Source: Terramyces sp. JEL0728
Taxonomy: Eukaryota > Chytridiomycota > Chytridiomycetes > Rhizophydiales > Terramycetaceae
Length of the DNA: 27,405 nt
Reading direction: 5' to 3'
NCBI GenBank assembly: GCA_027603945.1
Contig: JADIIU010000153.1
Location: 1 to 27,405, forward strand
A model generated the notes under the pieces. It had not been told where the DNA came from. It made no database searches and was given only the letters and a program-made list of their open reading frames with translations. The translations under genes were made by a program, and so were the position numbers. Of this stretch, positions 1 through 8,400 are shown piece after piece; within the stretch, counting starts at the first letter, position 1, and each line of letters opens with the position of its first letter.

Positions 1-4
1 AAAC

Positions 5-76
5 AGCCCGACGGGGGACTCGAACCCCCAACCTTGAGATTAAAAGTCTCACGCTCTACCATTGAGCTAGCCGGGC
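5..76 (-). tRNA. tRNA-Lys(UUU), copy 1
   Basis: A complete 72-nt cloverleaf reads on the minus strand. The 7-bp acceptor stem pairs GCCCGGC with GTCGGGC (one G-U), the D arm carries GCTC/GAGC, and the anticodon loop CTTTTAA gives anticodon UUU. The T arm GGGGG-TTCGAGT-CCCCC supplies a canonical B box. No intron is present and CCA is not encoded. It is identical in sequence to the copies at 2047-2118 and 2496-2567, but its 5' flank differs from theirs. Only four bases (a short T run on its own strand) are visible downstream before the window ends. Confidence 0.96.
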
Positions 77-277
77 TCGGAAAGCCTACAAAATTGTACT
101 ATATAATTCAGCCCTATGTCTTAAAGTTGGAGGAATTGGCAGTCTGTCATTGAACCGCAATTTCCGATAATTATGGCTTTCAAACAAGAACCGTATTCAA
201 TCAGGCACAGATTATGATTGTGCTTTTTGGTGTTGCATGGTTTTTAAACCACAACAAGAAAAATTAAACAAAAAACC

Positions 278-1919
278 ATGAAACTAGTTTACACCTGCGA
301 TTACTGCAAGAAGAGGGTAAGTGATCAGCTCACGATTAGAAAAGGAAATGTGATCGACAAAGGCCTTGTGCCCTATGCAGAGAAAAGAAAATAGTGTGCA
401 AATACACCCAGCAAGAAAATATTATACAGGATTATAATAGGATGGAGGACAGGATAAGAGATTTGGAAATGATATTAATAATGCCATTTAAATATCCGTG
501 GGAAAACAAGGGCCGATTCAAACAGCCTGCTCAAAAATACCAGCTTCCAATTCACTTGGAGCACTACTTATTCGATTTGAATCACGACTACCTGATCAAA
601 CTACGCTTTGAAAAAATACCTGCCATATTCTCTTACATGACTGAAGAATACTTTATTGAATCCGCAAGGCAGTTTTGGCCACTTAGGTTTACATTGTACT
701 CTACTGGAACACTGTACCTGGCGGATAATCAGATTCCAAAAGGATTGAATGATAGGGTAGAAATAGCCAATGCATACCTGGAAAAAGCAGCAACATTCAA
801 TTTCTTTGAAAATAACAATGCCGTAACTGTGCTTACCTTGGCACAGCTAGCCTTCTCGTTTCTTCGTAACCAGTATTTGATGTAGGAGTAGATAGAAAGG
901 AAGCGTATTTGTATGCGAACATGGGGCTGGTGTTTGCAAAGTACTTGGGAATCAATACCGAGGAAGGGATTGCAAAACTGACACCATTTGATTATGAAAG
1001 GGAGAATATTAGGGGCACATGGTGGCTATTGTACAATCTATACAGTATTAACCCAAAGAAATTTGGCGACGGAGCCGTTATTACAGACGCAGACAACCAG
1101 ATATTCCTGCCTTCAAACATATATTTTGAATCAAACAGCGATATCGATTACTATGGAATTGAAGTCATGTCAAATGCAGAGTGGTATGTGCCATCACTTC
1201 CAAATATGAGCTTCCAGGCTTATCGAATAGTCTTGCACAAAATCACGCATAAAATTTTGAATTATGTACACTTGGAGTTGCTTAATGAAACTGAAAATAT
1301 AAGATATATAGCAGGGACACTGGATGCTTCTTTAAAGGAATGGCATTGTGAAGCTATCCATCTTGTAAACTACCACGCGGCGCAAGTCAGGTTTGGAAAC
1401 GTTAAAGATCCGCAAACTACATGGCTAGTGTTATCCTTATTCATCATGTACAACAACGCCAGAGTAGAATTAATAATACCAAATTTCATGAAGAATATTA
1501 TTAGATGCAAAAAGATTGAAAATTCGCTTTATTTCAAAGCAGCACTATCGGCAGCGATTAACAATGTATTTGTATTGCAATTGATCAAGAGCTACAACCA
1601 GAAATTTGAACATTTGCACGCGTACATTATCTACCTCTTGTTTGTATGTGCATTTTTGCTACAGTGCTGTATAAAGCTCCCCTTTATCTGTAACAGTGAA
1701 ATCATCGCGGCATACGAAATGCATGTTGAATTGCTAGCACTCCACGGCAAGGTGTTTCAACGGACCGCGCTGTACTATCAGCTAATATTACAATTGAACG
1801 AGTTGGATATTCATCAAGCAGTCTTGGCTTATGGAGAGTTTAGGGCGAACGGGTTTTCACCATTAAGTAAGCCAACAACGTCGCATGTCGAATTGTTTGA
1901 CAACCTATCAATAAAATAA
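278..1919 (+). CDS. Zn2Cys6 (Gal4-type) fungal transcription factor, three exons
   Basis: This is a nuclear zinc-cluster transcription factor of 532 aa, joined from 278-316, 340-865 and 886-1919. Removing the 23-nt intron gives the binuclear cluster C7-x2-C10-x6-C17-x5-C23-x2-C26-x6-C33, which is textbook Gal4 spacing with a basic KKRKRK stretch between C10 and C17. A short helical linker (ENIIQDYNRMEDRIRDLEMI, about residues 39-58) resembles the usual dimerisation coiled coil. The middle matches the fungal-specific regulatory domain: LTLAQLAFSFLRVDRKEAYL, then NMGLVFAKYLGIN, then RENIRGTWWLLY. Without the introns the frame ends at TAG 392-394 and again at TAG 883-885. The ATG at 278 is the only in-frame Met before the cluster. 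Target genes cannot be inferred. Both splice joins are predicted, not observed; the cysteine spacing makes the first very secure and the regulatory-domain match supports the second. Confidence 0.9.
317..339 (+). other. 23-nt intron (Zn2Cys6 gene, intron 1)
   Basis: GTAAGT donor and GATTAG acceptor, phase 0, between R13 and K14 of the zinc cluster. Retention puts TAG in frame before the last cysteine; removal restores C-x2-C-x6-C-x5-C-x2-C-x6-C. A CTCAC stretch is the best branch candidate. Confidence 0.88.
866..885 (+). other. 20-nt intron (Zn2Cys6 gene, intron 2)
   Basis: GTAACC donor and GATGTAG end, phase 1. TTGAT supplies a branch A five bases before the intron end. Splicing joins AFSFL to RVDRKEAYLYANMGL, continuous with the fungal transcription-factor domain; retention stops at TAG 883-885. 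Confidence 0.82.
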
Positions 1920-1988
1920 AAGTAACGACACTTGGAGGTATCTCACGCTTGCAAAAAACTACCCTACTAACTGCACCAAAAACCAAAA

Positions 1989-2046
1989 ATAAGAAACCAA
2001 AAACAAAAAATAAGAAACCAAAAACAAAAAATAAGAAACAAAAAAC
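1989..2046. repeat. A-rich 21-bp tandem repeat beside tRNA-Lys copy 2
   Basis: Units of 21 bp beginning ATAAGAAACCAAAAAC start at 1989, 2010 and 2031 (the last partial and slightly changed), with a degenerate half unit before them. On the minus strand the array is the T-rich 3' flank of the tRNA at 2047-2118, so its T runs (for example GTTTTTTG) can serve as an RNA polymerase III terminator. Confidence 0.8.
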
Positions 2047-2118
2047 AGCCCGACGGGGGACTCGAACCCCCAACCTTGAGATTAAAAGTCTCACGCTCTA
2101 CCATTGAGCTAGCCGGGC
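2047..2118 (-). tRNA. tRNA-Lys(UUU), copy 2
   Basis: All 72 nt are identical to copy 1, with anticodon UUU in loop CTTTTAA, intact A and B boxes and no intron. Its 5' flank is shared, in inverted orientation, with copy 3 at 2496-2567. Transcription runs leftward into the T-rich array at 1989-2046. Confidence 0.96.
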
Positions 2119-2495
2119 TTTGTTGCGATTTTCTGATTGTCCCCATTGAAATTGTTCTTGTATTATTGAATGGATTTATGATTAATAAAACTACTTGATT
2201 GGAGTCTTTCATTACCATATTGTACAATCAAAGAAATGGTAGTGTCTTGCTAAGAACGAAATATCGTACCATATCTTACAGAACGATACCAAGTAACGGG
2301 TTTGAATAAAGAGTATTTCTGATATGAAGAGATATTGACACTGGCCTCGGTCAGAAAGAATATTATTTGAAGCATTTCCTATAAATACTTTCTATAGAGC
2401 ACTTGCGAAATACTCAGGTAATGGAGCTGCAAAAATTATACCAAACAGTTTACAAGAAACAATTTCAATGGGGACAATCAGAAAATCGCAACAAA

Positions 2496-2567
2496 GCCCG
2501 GCTAGCTCAATGGTAGAGCGTGAGACTTTTAATCTCAAGGTTGGGGGTTCGAGTCCCCCGTCGGGCT
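2496..2567 (+). tRNA. tRNA-Lys(UUU), copy 3
   Basis: The same 72-nt tRNA on the plus strand: acceptor stem GCCCGGC/GTCGGGC, anticodon loop CTTTTAA, T loop TTCGAGT. It lies head to head with copy 2 as the right arm of the inverted repeat and is followed within 3 nt by a T-rich terminator. Confidence 0.96.
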
Positions 2568-2569
2568 GT

Positions 2570-2580
2570 TTCTTTTTTTT
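2570..2580 (+). terminator. RNA polymerase III T-run terminator
   Basis: TTTC followed by an uninterrupted run of T begins 2 nt after the tRNA-Lys at 2496-2567. A T run directly after a tRNA is the standard Pol III termination signal. It ends only about 10 nt before the start codon of the next gene. Confidence 0.75.
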
Positions 2581-2590
2581 TCATCTTTAT

Positions 2591-2851
2591 ATGACGAATG
2601 GTTTGGTGGAGATTGTGGTGAACAATCTTGCATTTTTACAATATAAAACAGTCATTAGCGTTCAGGACACTATTATTACTACGGCGGAATATAAAATCAA
2701 AGTGCTGCCCTACAACACAACAATCAAATTTGAAGAAATAAAGAAACTACGGGTGGATATGCTTGCGATAGTATCGCTAGATAGCTCCGTTGTGTATTAC
2801 AAAGTTGGAACTGATTTAAATGATTTCTCAACCAATCCCAAACTCCAATAA
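2591..2851 (+). CDS. SEN15: Probable tRNA-splicing endonuclease subunit Sen15
   Basis: An 86-aa protein. The C-terminal half has the Sen15 pattern: a beta strand KIKVLPYNTTIKFEEIKKLR, then DMLAIVSLDSSVVYYKVGTD, matching the conserved [A/L]I..DS[T/S][I/V]VYYK block of fungal and animal Sen15. The family forms the structural Sen15-Sen34 half of the tRNA intron endonuclease; no catalytic residues are expected. It is short because Sen15 N-termini are variable. The ATG at 2591 is the first in-frame Met after the tRNA; the upstream open frame only reads through the tRNA and is not coding. The stop codon falls inside a 24-bp tandem repeat. The start lies 23 nt after a tRNA gene, so its Pol II promoter must overlap or lie beyond the tRNA. 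The identification is by remembered family pattern. Confidence 0.62.
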   Translation: MTNGLVEIVVNNLAFLQYKTVISVQDTIITTAEYKIKVLPYNTTIKFEEIKKLRVDMLAIVSLDSSVVYYKVGTDLNDFSTNPKLQ

Positions 2852-2895
2852 ACACTTATCAGCAAACTCCAATAAACACTTATCAGCAAACTCCA
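2841..2895. repeat. 24-bp tandem repeat across the SEN15 stop codon
   Basis: The 24-bp unit beginning AACTCCAATAAACACTTATC occurs at 2841-2864 and 2865-2888 without mismatch, followed by AACTCCA. The first unit contains the TAA stop of the preceding gene plus an AATAAA-like signal, so the duplication also doubled the potential polyadenylation signal. Confidence 0.9.
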
Positions 2896-3015
2896 AGTTG
2901 TGACCCTGGATTGATTTTAGTAATAAAGCAGGCATTCGTTTTTAATATGTTTTGGTTCACTTCTCTTTATGGAAATCCCTGCCTTTTTCAGCTTGTTCAG
3001 AAATTTTCACAAAAA

Positions 3016-4230
3016 ATGTCCTTGGATAACCTAGTGGAAGAGTTGCATATAATTGCAAAGTATTTAAACATTCTGGATTACCATGAGCTGCGCTTTTCAT
3101 TCCGCAACTCTATCAATTCGTTCGCAACTCTGCACTGGCCAGCCTACAAGGAAACTTGCTTCCTCTTTAAGCATGCCTATCCATTCTACGACCTATCAAT
3201 ACATATGCAGCTATCTCATGCGGATTACTGCAAGCCAACATTAAGGGCGGTAATTAAAGCAAAGCACCACGAACAGCTCAAACGAATGATAGACAACCCA
3301 AAGTTCAACAGCAAAACGCTTGTTGATGGGCTATGTACAATGATTATGAACAAAACTTACCATGAATACGACCCGAAAATGGTTTTACTACTAGCCCAAA
3401 AAACCAACCCTGTTGACGAATTTCCAAACTATGCTAACGTTCTTCAGAACTTATTGCAAATGGCCTGCGCTCTTAATTGCCCCGAAGCGGTAAGGTATGT
3501 CCTGAACCATCCCAGTTTTGTTTACGATTTTCACTATGCTCAGGCCCTCAGTGATGGTGGCAGGTATGATGGTGTAGATGCCATTGCTGTAATGCTGGAA
3601 GAACCTAGAATCAATATTAGATATCAGCAGAGTATATTGATGCGGCAAATTGGGACTTTTAATGCTTATAGAACACTAAAGTACATGCTTGAAACTCGAA
3701 GGTTAAAGACTGATGTTATGCAAGAGAACCAAGAAGGATTCACAAAGGCTGCGCAGTTTGGGCACCTGGAACTAGTCAAGCTATATACCAGACATCCACG
3801 CACAAAAGTTGGGCATTCTGATGATATTGCATTCAGACTTGCTTGTGAAGAGGGCCATCTGGAAGTTGCGCAGTATCTTTACGACTCTGGCAGAGTGAAG
3901 CCAAACTCTTGGAAATGCTCTGCAGCGCAAGGCGCGATGGCTAATGGTCACATTGTAGTTGTTGAATGGCTTCAAAAGCTACCCAGAGTTCAAATATGGG
4001 CAGAGAACTGCAAAGGATTCAAACGTGCGTTAGACAACAATCAATTAGATATGGTAGAGTGGAGCTTACGACAACCAGAGTTTGATCCAAACTTTGAAGA
4101 TGGAATCTTTTTAAAGATGACGGCCAAAAAGAAATTCCAAAGGCTATTCCATGCCATTGCGCGCCATCCCAAAACTGATCAGGATTTGGTTGATTTCCAT
4201 TGGTATGGAAGCCAAGATTTCTTGTACTAG
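3016..4230 (+). CDS. Ankyrin-repeat protein with F-box-like N-terminus
   Basis: A 404-aa protein. The N-terminus LVEELHIIAKYLNILDYHEL resembles the helical F-box-like segment of large ankyrin families in chytrids and amoebae. The body is a run of degenerate ankyrin units such as ALNCPEAVRYVLNHPSF, AAQFGHLELVKLYTRHPRTK, ACEEGHLEVAQYLYDSGRVK and AMANGHIVVVEWLQKLPR. I chose ATG 3016 because it aligns with the start of the paralogue at 13248-14474 (IAKYLNILDYHELRF against ISQYLSLIDYHNFRF) and gives nearly equal length (404 and 408 aa). An upstream in-frame ATG at 2947 would add 23 residues. The likely role is a substrate- or partner-binding scaffold; if the F-box is real, an SCF ubiquitin ligase receptor. 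The partner is unknown. No intron is needed. Confidence 0.8.
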   Translation: MSLDNLVEELHIIAKYLNILDYHELRFSFRNSINSFATLHWPAYKETCFLFKHAYPFYDLSIHMQLSHADYCKPTLRAVIKAKHHEQLKRMIDNPKFNSKTLVDGLCTMIMNKTYHEYDPKMVLLLAQKTNPVDEFPNYANVLQNLLQMACALNCPEAVRYVLNHPSFVYDFHYAQALSDGGRYDGVDAIAVMLEEPRINIRYQQSILMRQIGTFNAYRTLKYMLETRRLKTDVMQENQEGFTKAAQFGHLELVKLYTRHPRTKVGHSDDIAFRLACEEGHLEVAQYLYDSGRVKPNSWKCSAAQGAMANGHIVVVEWLQKLPRVQIWAENCKGFKRALDNNQLDMVEWSLRQPEFDPNFEDGIFLKMTAKKKFQRLFHAIARHPKTDQDLVDFHWYGSQDFLY

Positions 4231-4323
4231 ACTTTAATATAATGAATTAGATTTGTTCTATGCTCCATCACAGTTTGCACGTAATAAAAAGTGCGAAAAC
4301 CAGTTCATTATAAAAGATATTTA

Positions 4324-6666
4324 TTAGAAGGAAGATGGTTTACCATCCCAGGTTTGTCCATAACAGTAGAAATCATAAGGACCAGACGGACTGAACAAGC
4401 CTTGTTGAGCAGCAGTAGAATCGGTAAGTACATACGTTTGGAGTAATGTGCCAATAGCAGAAACCAATGGAGCAGCAGTATCCATGGCAATTTGAATAGA
4501 GAATACATACTTGTCCCAAAAGTCTCTTTGGTATTTGAACAAGTACCATTGGACAAAGACTTGAACAATGATAATATTGATGAAGCCAGCATTGACAGCT
4601 CCAGTACCTGGTGCCATGGAAGCGACAACGATATACATATTGACATAGTTCCAGAATCCTGATGGGTAGATCTTCTTCATCAACCATGGGATGAATGGAG
4701 CCAAGAACCCAATTACATAACCAAGGTTAAGAACAAAGTATGGCGAGGTTGGGCCAAATGATCTGACTGGCCCTAAAGCACCCCAAATACCACCGGCAGA
4801 AGCAAAGACTTCGTAACTTTGGGCACCCCATGGAGTATCAGGATCAGTCAAATTGACAATATTAGCAATGGTGTAGAAAGAACCGGCAGTGTTGATGATA
4901 GATCCATAGAGAGTACCAATGAACTGCGCAGCAACCATAGCAATAGGAGAAATGTGCATGTAGTGACCCAGTTTCAAATCAGACATCAAAGTAACGGCTT
5001 GGAACATAATGTTGGTACCAAGAGACTTGAAGCACATGACAGTTACAGTGTGTCCAGGGAAGATTAAACCAGCAATCAATTCAGAAATAATGTTCAAGTA
5101 TGGCTGAACACCAGTAATACCAGTGATGGTACCAATAGGGAAAATACCAGCAATCGAAATAAAGATGGTCAAAATAGTACCCCAGAATGGCAGGTAGAAG
5201 ATACCGACTTGCAAGTAGACAATAGTAATCAGAGTCAAGACACCAAAGAAGATCAAGTAGTTGGCTTCGGAAATATCCGGGTAGTTCTTCATGATCTTGT
5301 AGTGAGGGTCCTTGGCATCAAGGTCAGATTCAGTTTGTGCGAGAGCTTCCTTCAATTGACGGTAGACATCCTTACCATAGAACAAGAAAGTTTGCGAGAA
5401 CATGGCACCAAAAGTCATGAATGAAGACAGGTAGGAGAAAGCGAAACCGGTGGACAAGTAGATTTTGCTTCCAGCCATTTCATAAACAGTAACGTTCAAG
5501 TTGTTGTCTGCGTCCAGCAAATGTGGATATGCATCACCTTGAGACATGGTAAGTCTGTAACCTTCAGAGTCATACAAGTAGTTGGAAGAGTACATTGGCA
5601 ATGGATCGTAAGCAATGGTAGCGTTTTTCCAGTCGGAGTGAGTGCTGATCTCACCTCCTCCATAGTTCATGTCAGGTTGCAAAACTGGAGTTCCGAAAGC
5701 ACCCAAGTAGTATCCAAGAGGAGCAATGATCCACATACCAAGAATGTTACCAAAGATAGAGTTCCAGTTGACATACATTGGAGCATAAGCACCGTTGATA
5801 TAAGTCCAGTCAAAGTTGAATGCCATGATACCAGGACCTTCGTTGTACCAGGCAGATCCCAAGAAACGAACAGTTCTGTTTCTGGTCAAGAAACACAAGA
5901 GGGAAACAGAGGTCAATGTGGTAGCAAAGAAGGAAGGAATCCATTGGTAGATAAACATGAATCCAAATGCAAGCCAGAAGGCAGTGTATCTAGACATGCC
6001 ATGGTAGTACTTGTTATCTGGGTTTTCCAAACCTTTGCTTTCGTGGAAAGAGTTGAAGAAACCAACCTGTCCCAAAACAGTTGGCCACAACATCGCAGTT
6101 GGTTTAATAAAGAATCGTCTTCCAAGACCAGCGAGACCATAGCCCAAGAATTGTGTGCAGAAAATAAACAAGTAAGAGTTCCAAAAGTTGACTCTGTCGT
6201 CACCAAAGAACAGTTTTTGAGCAACAACGTTATCAATACCGTAAGGGGAGGATGAAGAAGCGGAAACGATGACGTTAATCAAAACGTGTTCCTTAACAGA
6301 GAAAGGACCTGGGTTCAAGCTGAGTCCGAAAATGCTGACATCAGGCAATACAGCAGCAAAGAACACACCCATAGGATATGCCAGGATATTGGCAATGGTA
6401 GATGGAATAGCGTAAGGGTTGTTTCTGAACGAAGCCATTGTGTTGATGAATGTCAGTGGAATGGAAAACAAGGTAGCAATGAACAATCCACGGATGGTGA
6501 ACGCAGGAATGTTTACGTCATCTTCGGTAGACAACAAACCACCAGTAAAGTCCAAAGCCAAGTCACCAAACTGTTTTTCAAAATCGTCATCGGACAATTC
6601 CGTGAGTGCATCCAAGTCAATGTTCTTTTCAAGGTCTTCGACCTTTTCTATTTGCTTTTCAGACAT
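4324..6666 (-). CDS. OPT-family oligopeptide transporter
   Basis: A 780-aa polytopic plasma-membrane transporter expected to import small peptides (or glutathione or metal-peptide complexes) with protons. The acidic cytosolic N-terminus (about residues 1-52) is followed by roughly 14-16 membrane segments. Family motifs include NPGPF at 118-122 with KEH at 125-127, SPYGIDN just after, and MSDLKLGHYMHISP in the C-terminal half. The family often carries KIPPR after LKLGHYM; here it reads HISPI. The length is typical and no intron is needed. Codon use is much more biased than in neighbours (TTC, AAC, GTC, ATC, TTG, GGT preferred), which suggests high expression and explains the long spurious antisense frames. 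It converges on the ankyrin gene ending at 4230, with 93 bp between the stops. Start ATG 6666 is preceded by a TATA box. Confidence 0.95.
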   Translation of the reverse strand: MSEKQIEKVEDLEKNIDLDALTELSDDDFEKQFGDLALDFTGGLLSTEDDVNIPAFTIRGLFIATLFSIPLTFINTMASFRNNPYAIPSTIANILAYPMGVFFAAVLPDVSIFGLSLNPGPFSVKEHVLINVIVSASSSSPYGIDNVVAQKLFFGDDRVNFWNSYLFIFCTQFLGYGLAGLGRRFFIKPTAMLWPTVLGQVGFFNSFHESKGLENPDNKYYHGMSRYTAFWLAFGFMFIYQWIPSFFATTLTSVSLLCFLTRNRTVRFLGSAWYNEGPGIMAFNFDWTYINGAYAPMYVNWNSIFGNILGMWIIAPLGYYLGAFGTPVLQPDMNYGGGEISTHSDWKNATIAYDPLPMYSSNYLYDSEGYRLTMSQGDAYPHLLDADNNLNVTVYEMAGSKIYLSTGFAFSYLSSFMTFGAMFSQTFLFYGKDVYRQLKEALAQTESDLDAKDPHYKIMKNYPDISEANYLIFFGVLTLITIVYLQVGIFYLPFWGTILTIFISIAGIFPIGTITGITGVQPYLNIISELIAGLIFPGHTVTVMCFKSLGTNIMFQAVTLMSDLKLGHYMHISPIAMVAAQFIGTLYGSIINTAGSFYTIANIVNLTDPDTPWGAQSYEVFASAGGIWGALGPVRSFGPTSPYFVLNLGYVIGFLAPFIPWLMKKIYPSGFWNYVNMYIVVASMAPGTGAVNAGFINIIIVQVFVQWYLFKYQRDFWDKYVFSIQIAMDTAAPLVSAIGTLLQTYVLTDSTAAQQGLFSPSGPYDFYCYGQTWDGKPSSF

Positions 6667-6696
6667 CTAAAGTTGGCAGCTGTACGATCGTAGTTG

Positions 6697-6705
6697 TATT
6701 TATAG
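6697..6705 (-). promoter_or_regulatory. TATA box of the OPT transporter gene
   Basis: CTATAAATA reads on the minus strand about 31-39 nt upstream of the OPT start codon. The position implies a very short 5' leader, in keeping with a strong, compact promoter for a codon-biased gene. Confidence 0.55.
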
Positions 6706-7819
6706 TGGGTGTCAGTTTTCGTAACAGTTTGGGACGGATCGAGTACCGCGTGAAGTGCGAAAAAGGAAATGTTTTGCCTCCTCTATTTCCTGAAAAAGAA
6801 AGCCTGGCAAAAAGTAGAATTGCCAGCCAAGTTATAAAGTTGGTTCTTCCTATCAGTGCTCTGCAATTCACAACATTTATCAGACCTCCCTGCTTTCCCC
6901 CTTTAAATTTGTTTATCTGGATTTTTTTGTCGGGGCATTCCCGGTCAGGGTATCCAGCTGGTTAAGGAAGCCCATTGTCAAAAATAGAAAAATCATATGG
7001 TTGATAAACCGATTTGATTTGCAACAATAGCCAAAGTATAATGCCGGCCTCTTTTCCATTTTCTGTGATCTCCTTTCTCCGGAATTTATTCTTTTGGTGC
7101 ACCTAACATGCTGGAAAAAGGCAGTGTAATTTCTGGTCAATGGCTTGTAGCACGGCATTTTACAAACAATGTTGTACAGACGTTTCTAGTGGAATTTCAA
7201 CAACTTTTTAGTTCTAGTGCATCTTGATCTCTCTCTTTGGTTTCATGTAATGCGGAATGAATGTTTCAAAATCCCAATGGGGAATACACAATAATTCGTA
7301 ATTTGTGGCATTACTGATACAATGTCTGTGCTATCAATATCTGTGTTTGGCCGCAAGATTTGTTATCAATTTTCATTTAGCTGGAATAGTCTGTTTATTC
7401 CGTGGTTGCTCTCAATGGCAATCAATCAATCAATTGCCGGTTGGATAGTCCTTTTGGTTCATGACCACAAACTGGTAGAGGGGCCAAGTTACTGGTTGCA
7501 TGGAAACCCATCATGAGGTCGAGTTCGACCGGGTAGTTTCTTACGCAAGACATTCCAGCGATTCTTTGCAAGACATTCCTGTGATTCTTTTTTAATAGCC
7601 TATTCTACGCAGATGAAATATCGTTGCTTAATACAAGGAATTTCTCTGCTACTTTATCGCTTAGAGTTTTGCTGCTTTTTATTCTTGAAAGTAGCAACAT
7701 GTAGGGAACCAACCATGTTCAAATGATGAGAGCAAGATAAGCGCCGATTAATGGCAAGCACTTTAGAATTGCAAAAATGACTCACTTGAGGATTGTCATG
7801 TTTTTCAACTAATCTAAAA
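6706..7819. other. Long intergenic region upstream of OPT
   Basis: About 1.1 kb with no convincing gene. Short frames exist (for example ATG 7322, 64 codons, and a minus frame ending near 6913), but none shows family features or joins to a neighbour through a plausible short intron. It holds a GGTCGA-GT-TCGACC palindrome near 7518-7531 and a 23-bp tandem duplication at 7545-7590. It is the largest non-coding block in the window and probably holds the regulatory region of the OPT gene. Confidence 0.5.
7545..7590. repeat. 23-bp tandem duplication
   Basis: GCAAGACATTCC..GATTCTTT occurs twice in a row (7545-7567 and 7568-7590) with two differences. It is non-coding and has no recognised function. 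Confidence 0.8.
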
Positions 7820-8260
7820 ATGCGAGTTTTACAACCCAAGCCGGTAAATATACCACAAAAGAAGAGTAGAAAAGCACCGTTGAAAAAACAAAAGAAACTC
7901 GAAACCCCAGTCAAGAAAGATATACAAGAAACACCAAAGAAACTCAAACTAAAGGAAAAAGAACCAACGGAAATTGCTGAATACGACGACCCGTGGGGAA
8001 TACTACAAGCGACACGGGAAACAAAAGAAAAGTCACACATCAATTCGGTATTAATACCAGAGGAACCAACCTCAGCACCAGTAAAAACAAATTCCGATTC
8101 AGAAGAAAGCGAAACAGAAGTTACCACTGATGTCCGTACAGACAGCCAAAGCACTAGTCCAGATAGCTCTCCCATTGATAATTCGGTGTTTAACATTATG
8201 AAAAGAGTCCAAGCTAATGTTGAGCAGATACAACAAAAACACAAACGAAGAAGGAAATAA
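7820..8260 (+). CDS. Small basic, disordered protein, unknown function
   Basis: I do not recognise this 146-aa protein. The first 45 residues are very lysine-rich (KKSRKAPLKKQKK, PKKLKLKEKE) and the C-terminus ends KHKRRRK, so nuclear or nucleolar localisation signals are likely at both ends. The middle is acidic and serine/threonine-rich (SDSEESETEVTTDV...SQSTSPDSSP), typical of a phosphorylated disordered linker, and a short amphipathic helix (NIMKRVQANVEQIQQKH) precedes the basic tail. The ATG at 7820 is the first in-frame Met; a 12-codon upstream ORF starts at 7774 and could lower translation. The opposite strand has a longer open frame, but its composition looks like a shadow. A ribosome-biogenesis or chromatin role is only a guess. 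Confidence 0.6.
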   Translation: MRVLQPKPVNIPQKKSRKAPLKKQKKLETPVKKDIQETPKKLKLKEKEPTEIAEYDDPWGILQATRETKEKSHINSVLIPEEPTSAPVKTNSDSEESETEVTTDVRTDSQSTSPDSSPIDNSVFNIMKRVQANVEQIQQKHKRRRK

Positions 8261-8400
8261 AGTTGTATTTTATTGTTTTGCATAAAGTTTGCAGTATTTA
8301 GTACAAGAGTCAGTCAAGGTTTAACTTAATTGAATATAAATAGTGGCGAATGTTAGTGTCGATTAAATCCCTTCAAATCAGTTTAATTGTAATCTGAAAA

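Larger units (their letters stand above)
2043..2571. repeat. Large inverted repeat containing two tRNA-Lys genes
   Basis: The left arm (about 2043-2156) and right arm (about 2459-2571) are inverted copies: the 72-bp tRNA, a further 37 bp of 5' flank (ending TCGCAACAA next to each tRNA) that match exactly, and a shared GTTT on the 3' side. Beyond this, TACAAG is shared with one base of offset. The spacer between the arms is about 300 bp of AT-rich sequence in which I recognise nothing. The arrangement indicates a recent inverted duplication of tRNA plus promoter flank. Confidence 0.88.

Noticed and set aside
1840..2227. Two minus-strand open frames running through tRNA-Lys and the A-rich array
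   Set aside because: The peptides are translations of the tRNA and the repeat (including the familiar tRNA-derived SSMVERETFNLKVGG run); no independent coding evidence.
2468..2590. N-terminal extension of the Sen15 frame
   Set aside because: It translates the tRNA and its terminator; the real start is ATG 2591.
4819..6693. Long plus-strand frames opposite the OPT gene
   Set aside because: Shadows produced by the strong codon bias of the OPT gene; composition is not protein-like.
7322..7516. 64-codon plus-strand frame with ATG
   Set aside because: Isolated, no family features, no plausible short-intron extension.
7654..8283. 209-codon minus-strand frame opposite the small basic protein
   Set aside because: Its Ser/Phe/Cys-rich sequence mirrors the Lys/Glu-rich plus-strand product, which has sensible nuclear-protein features.
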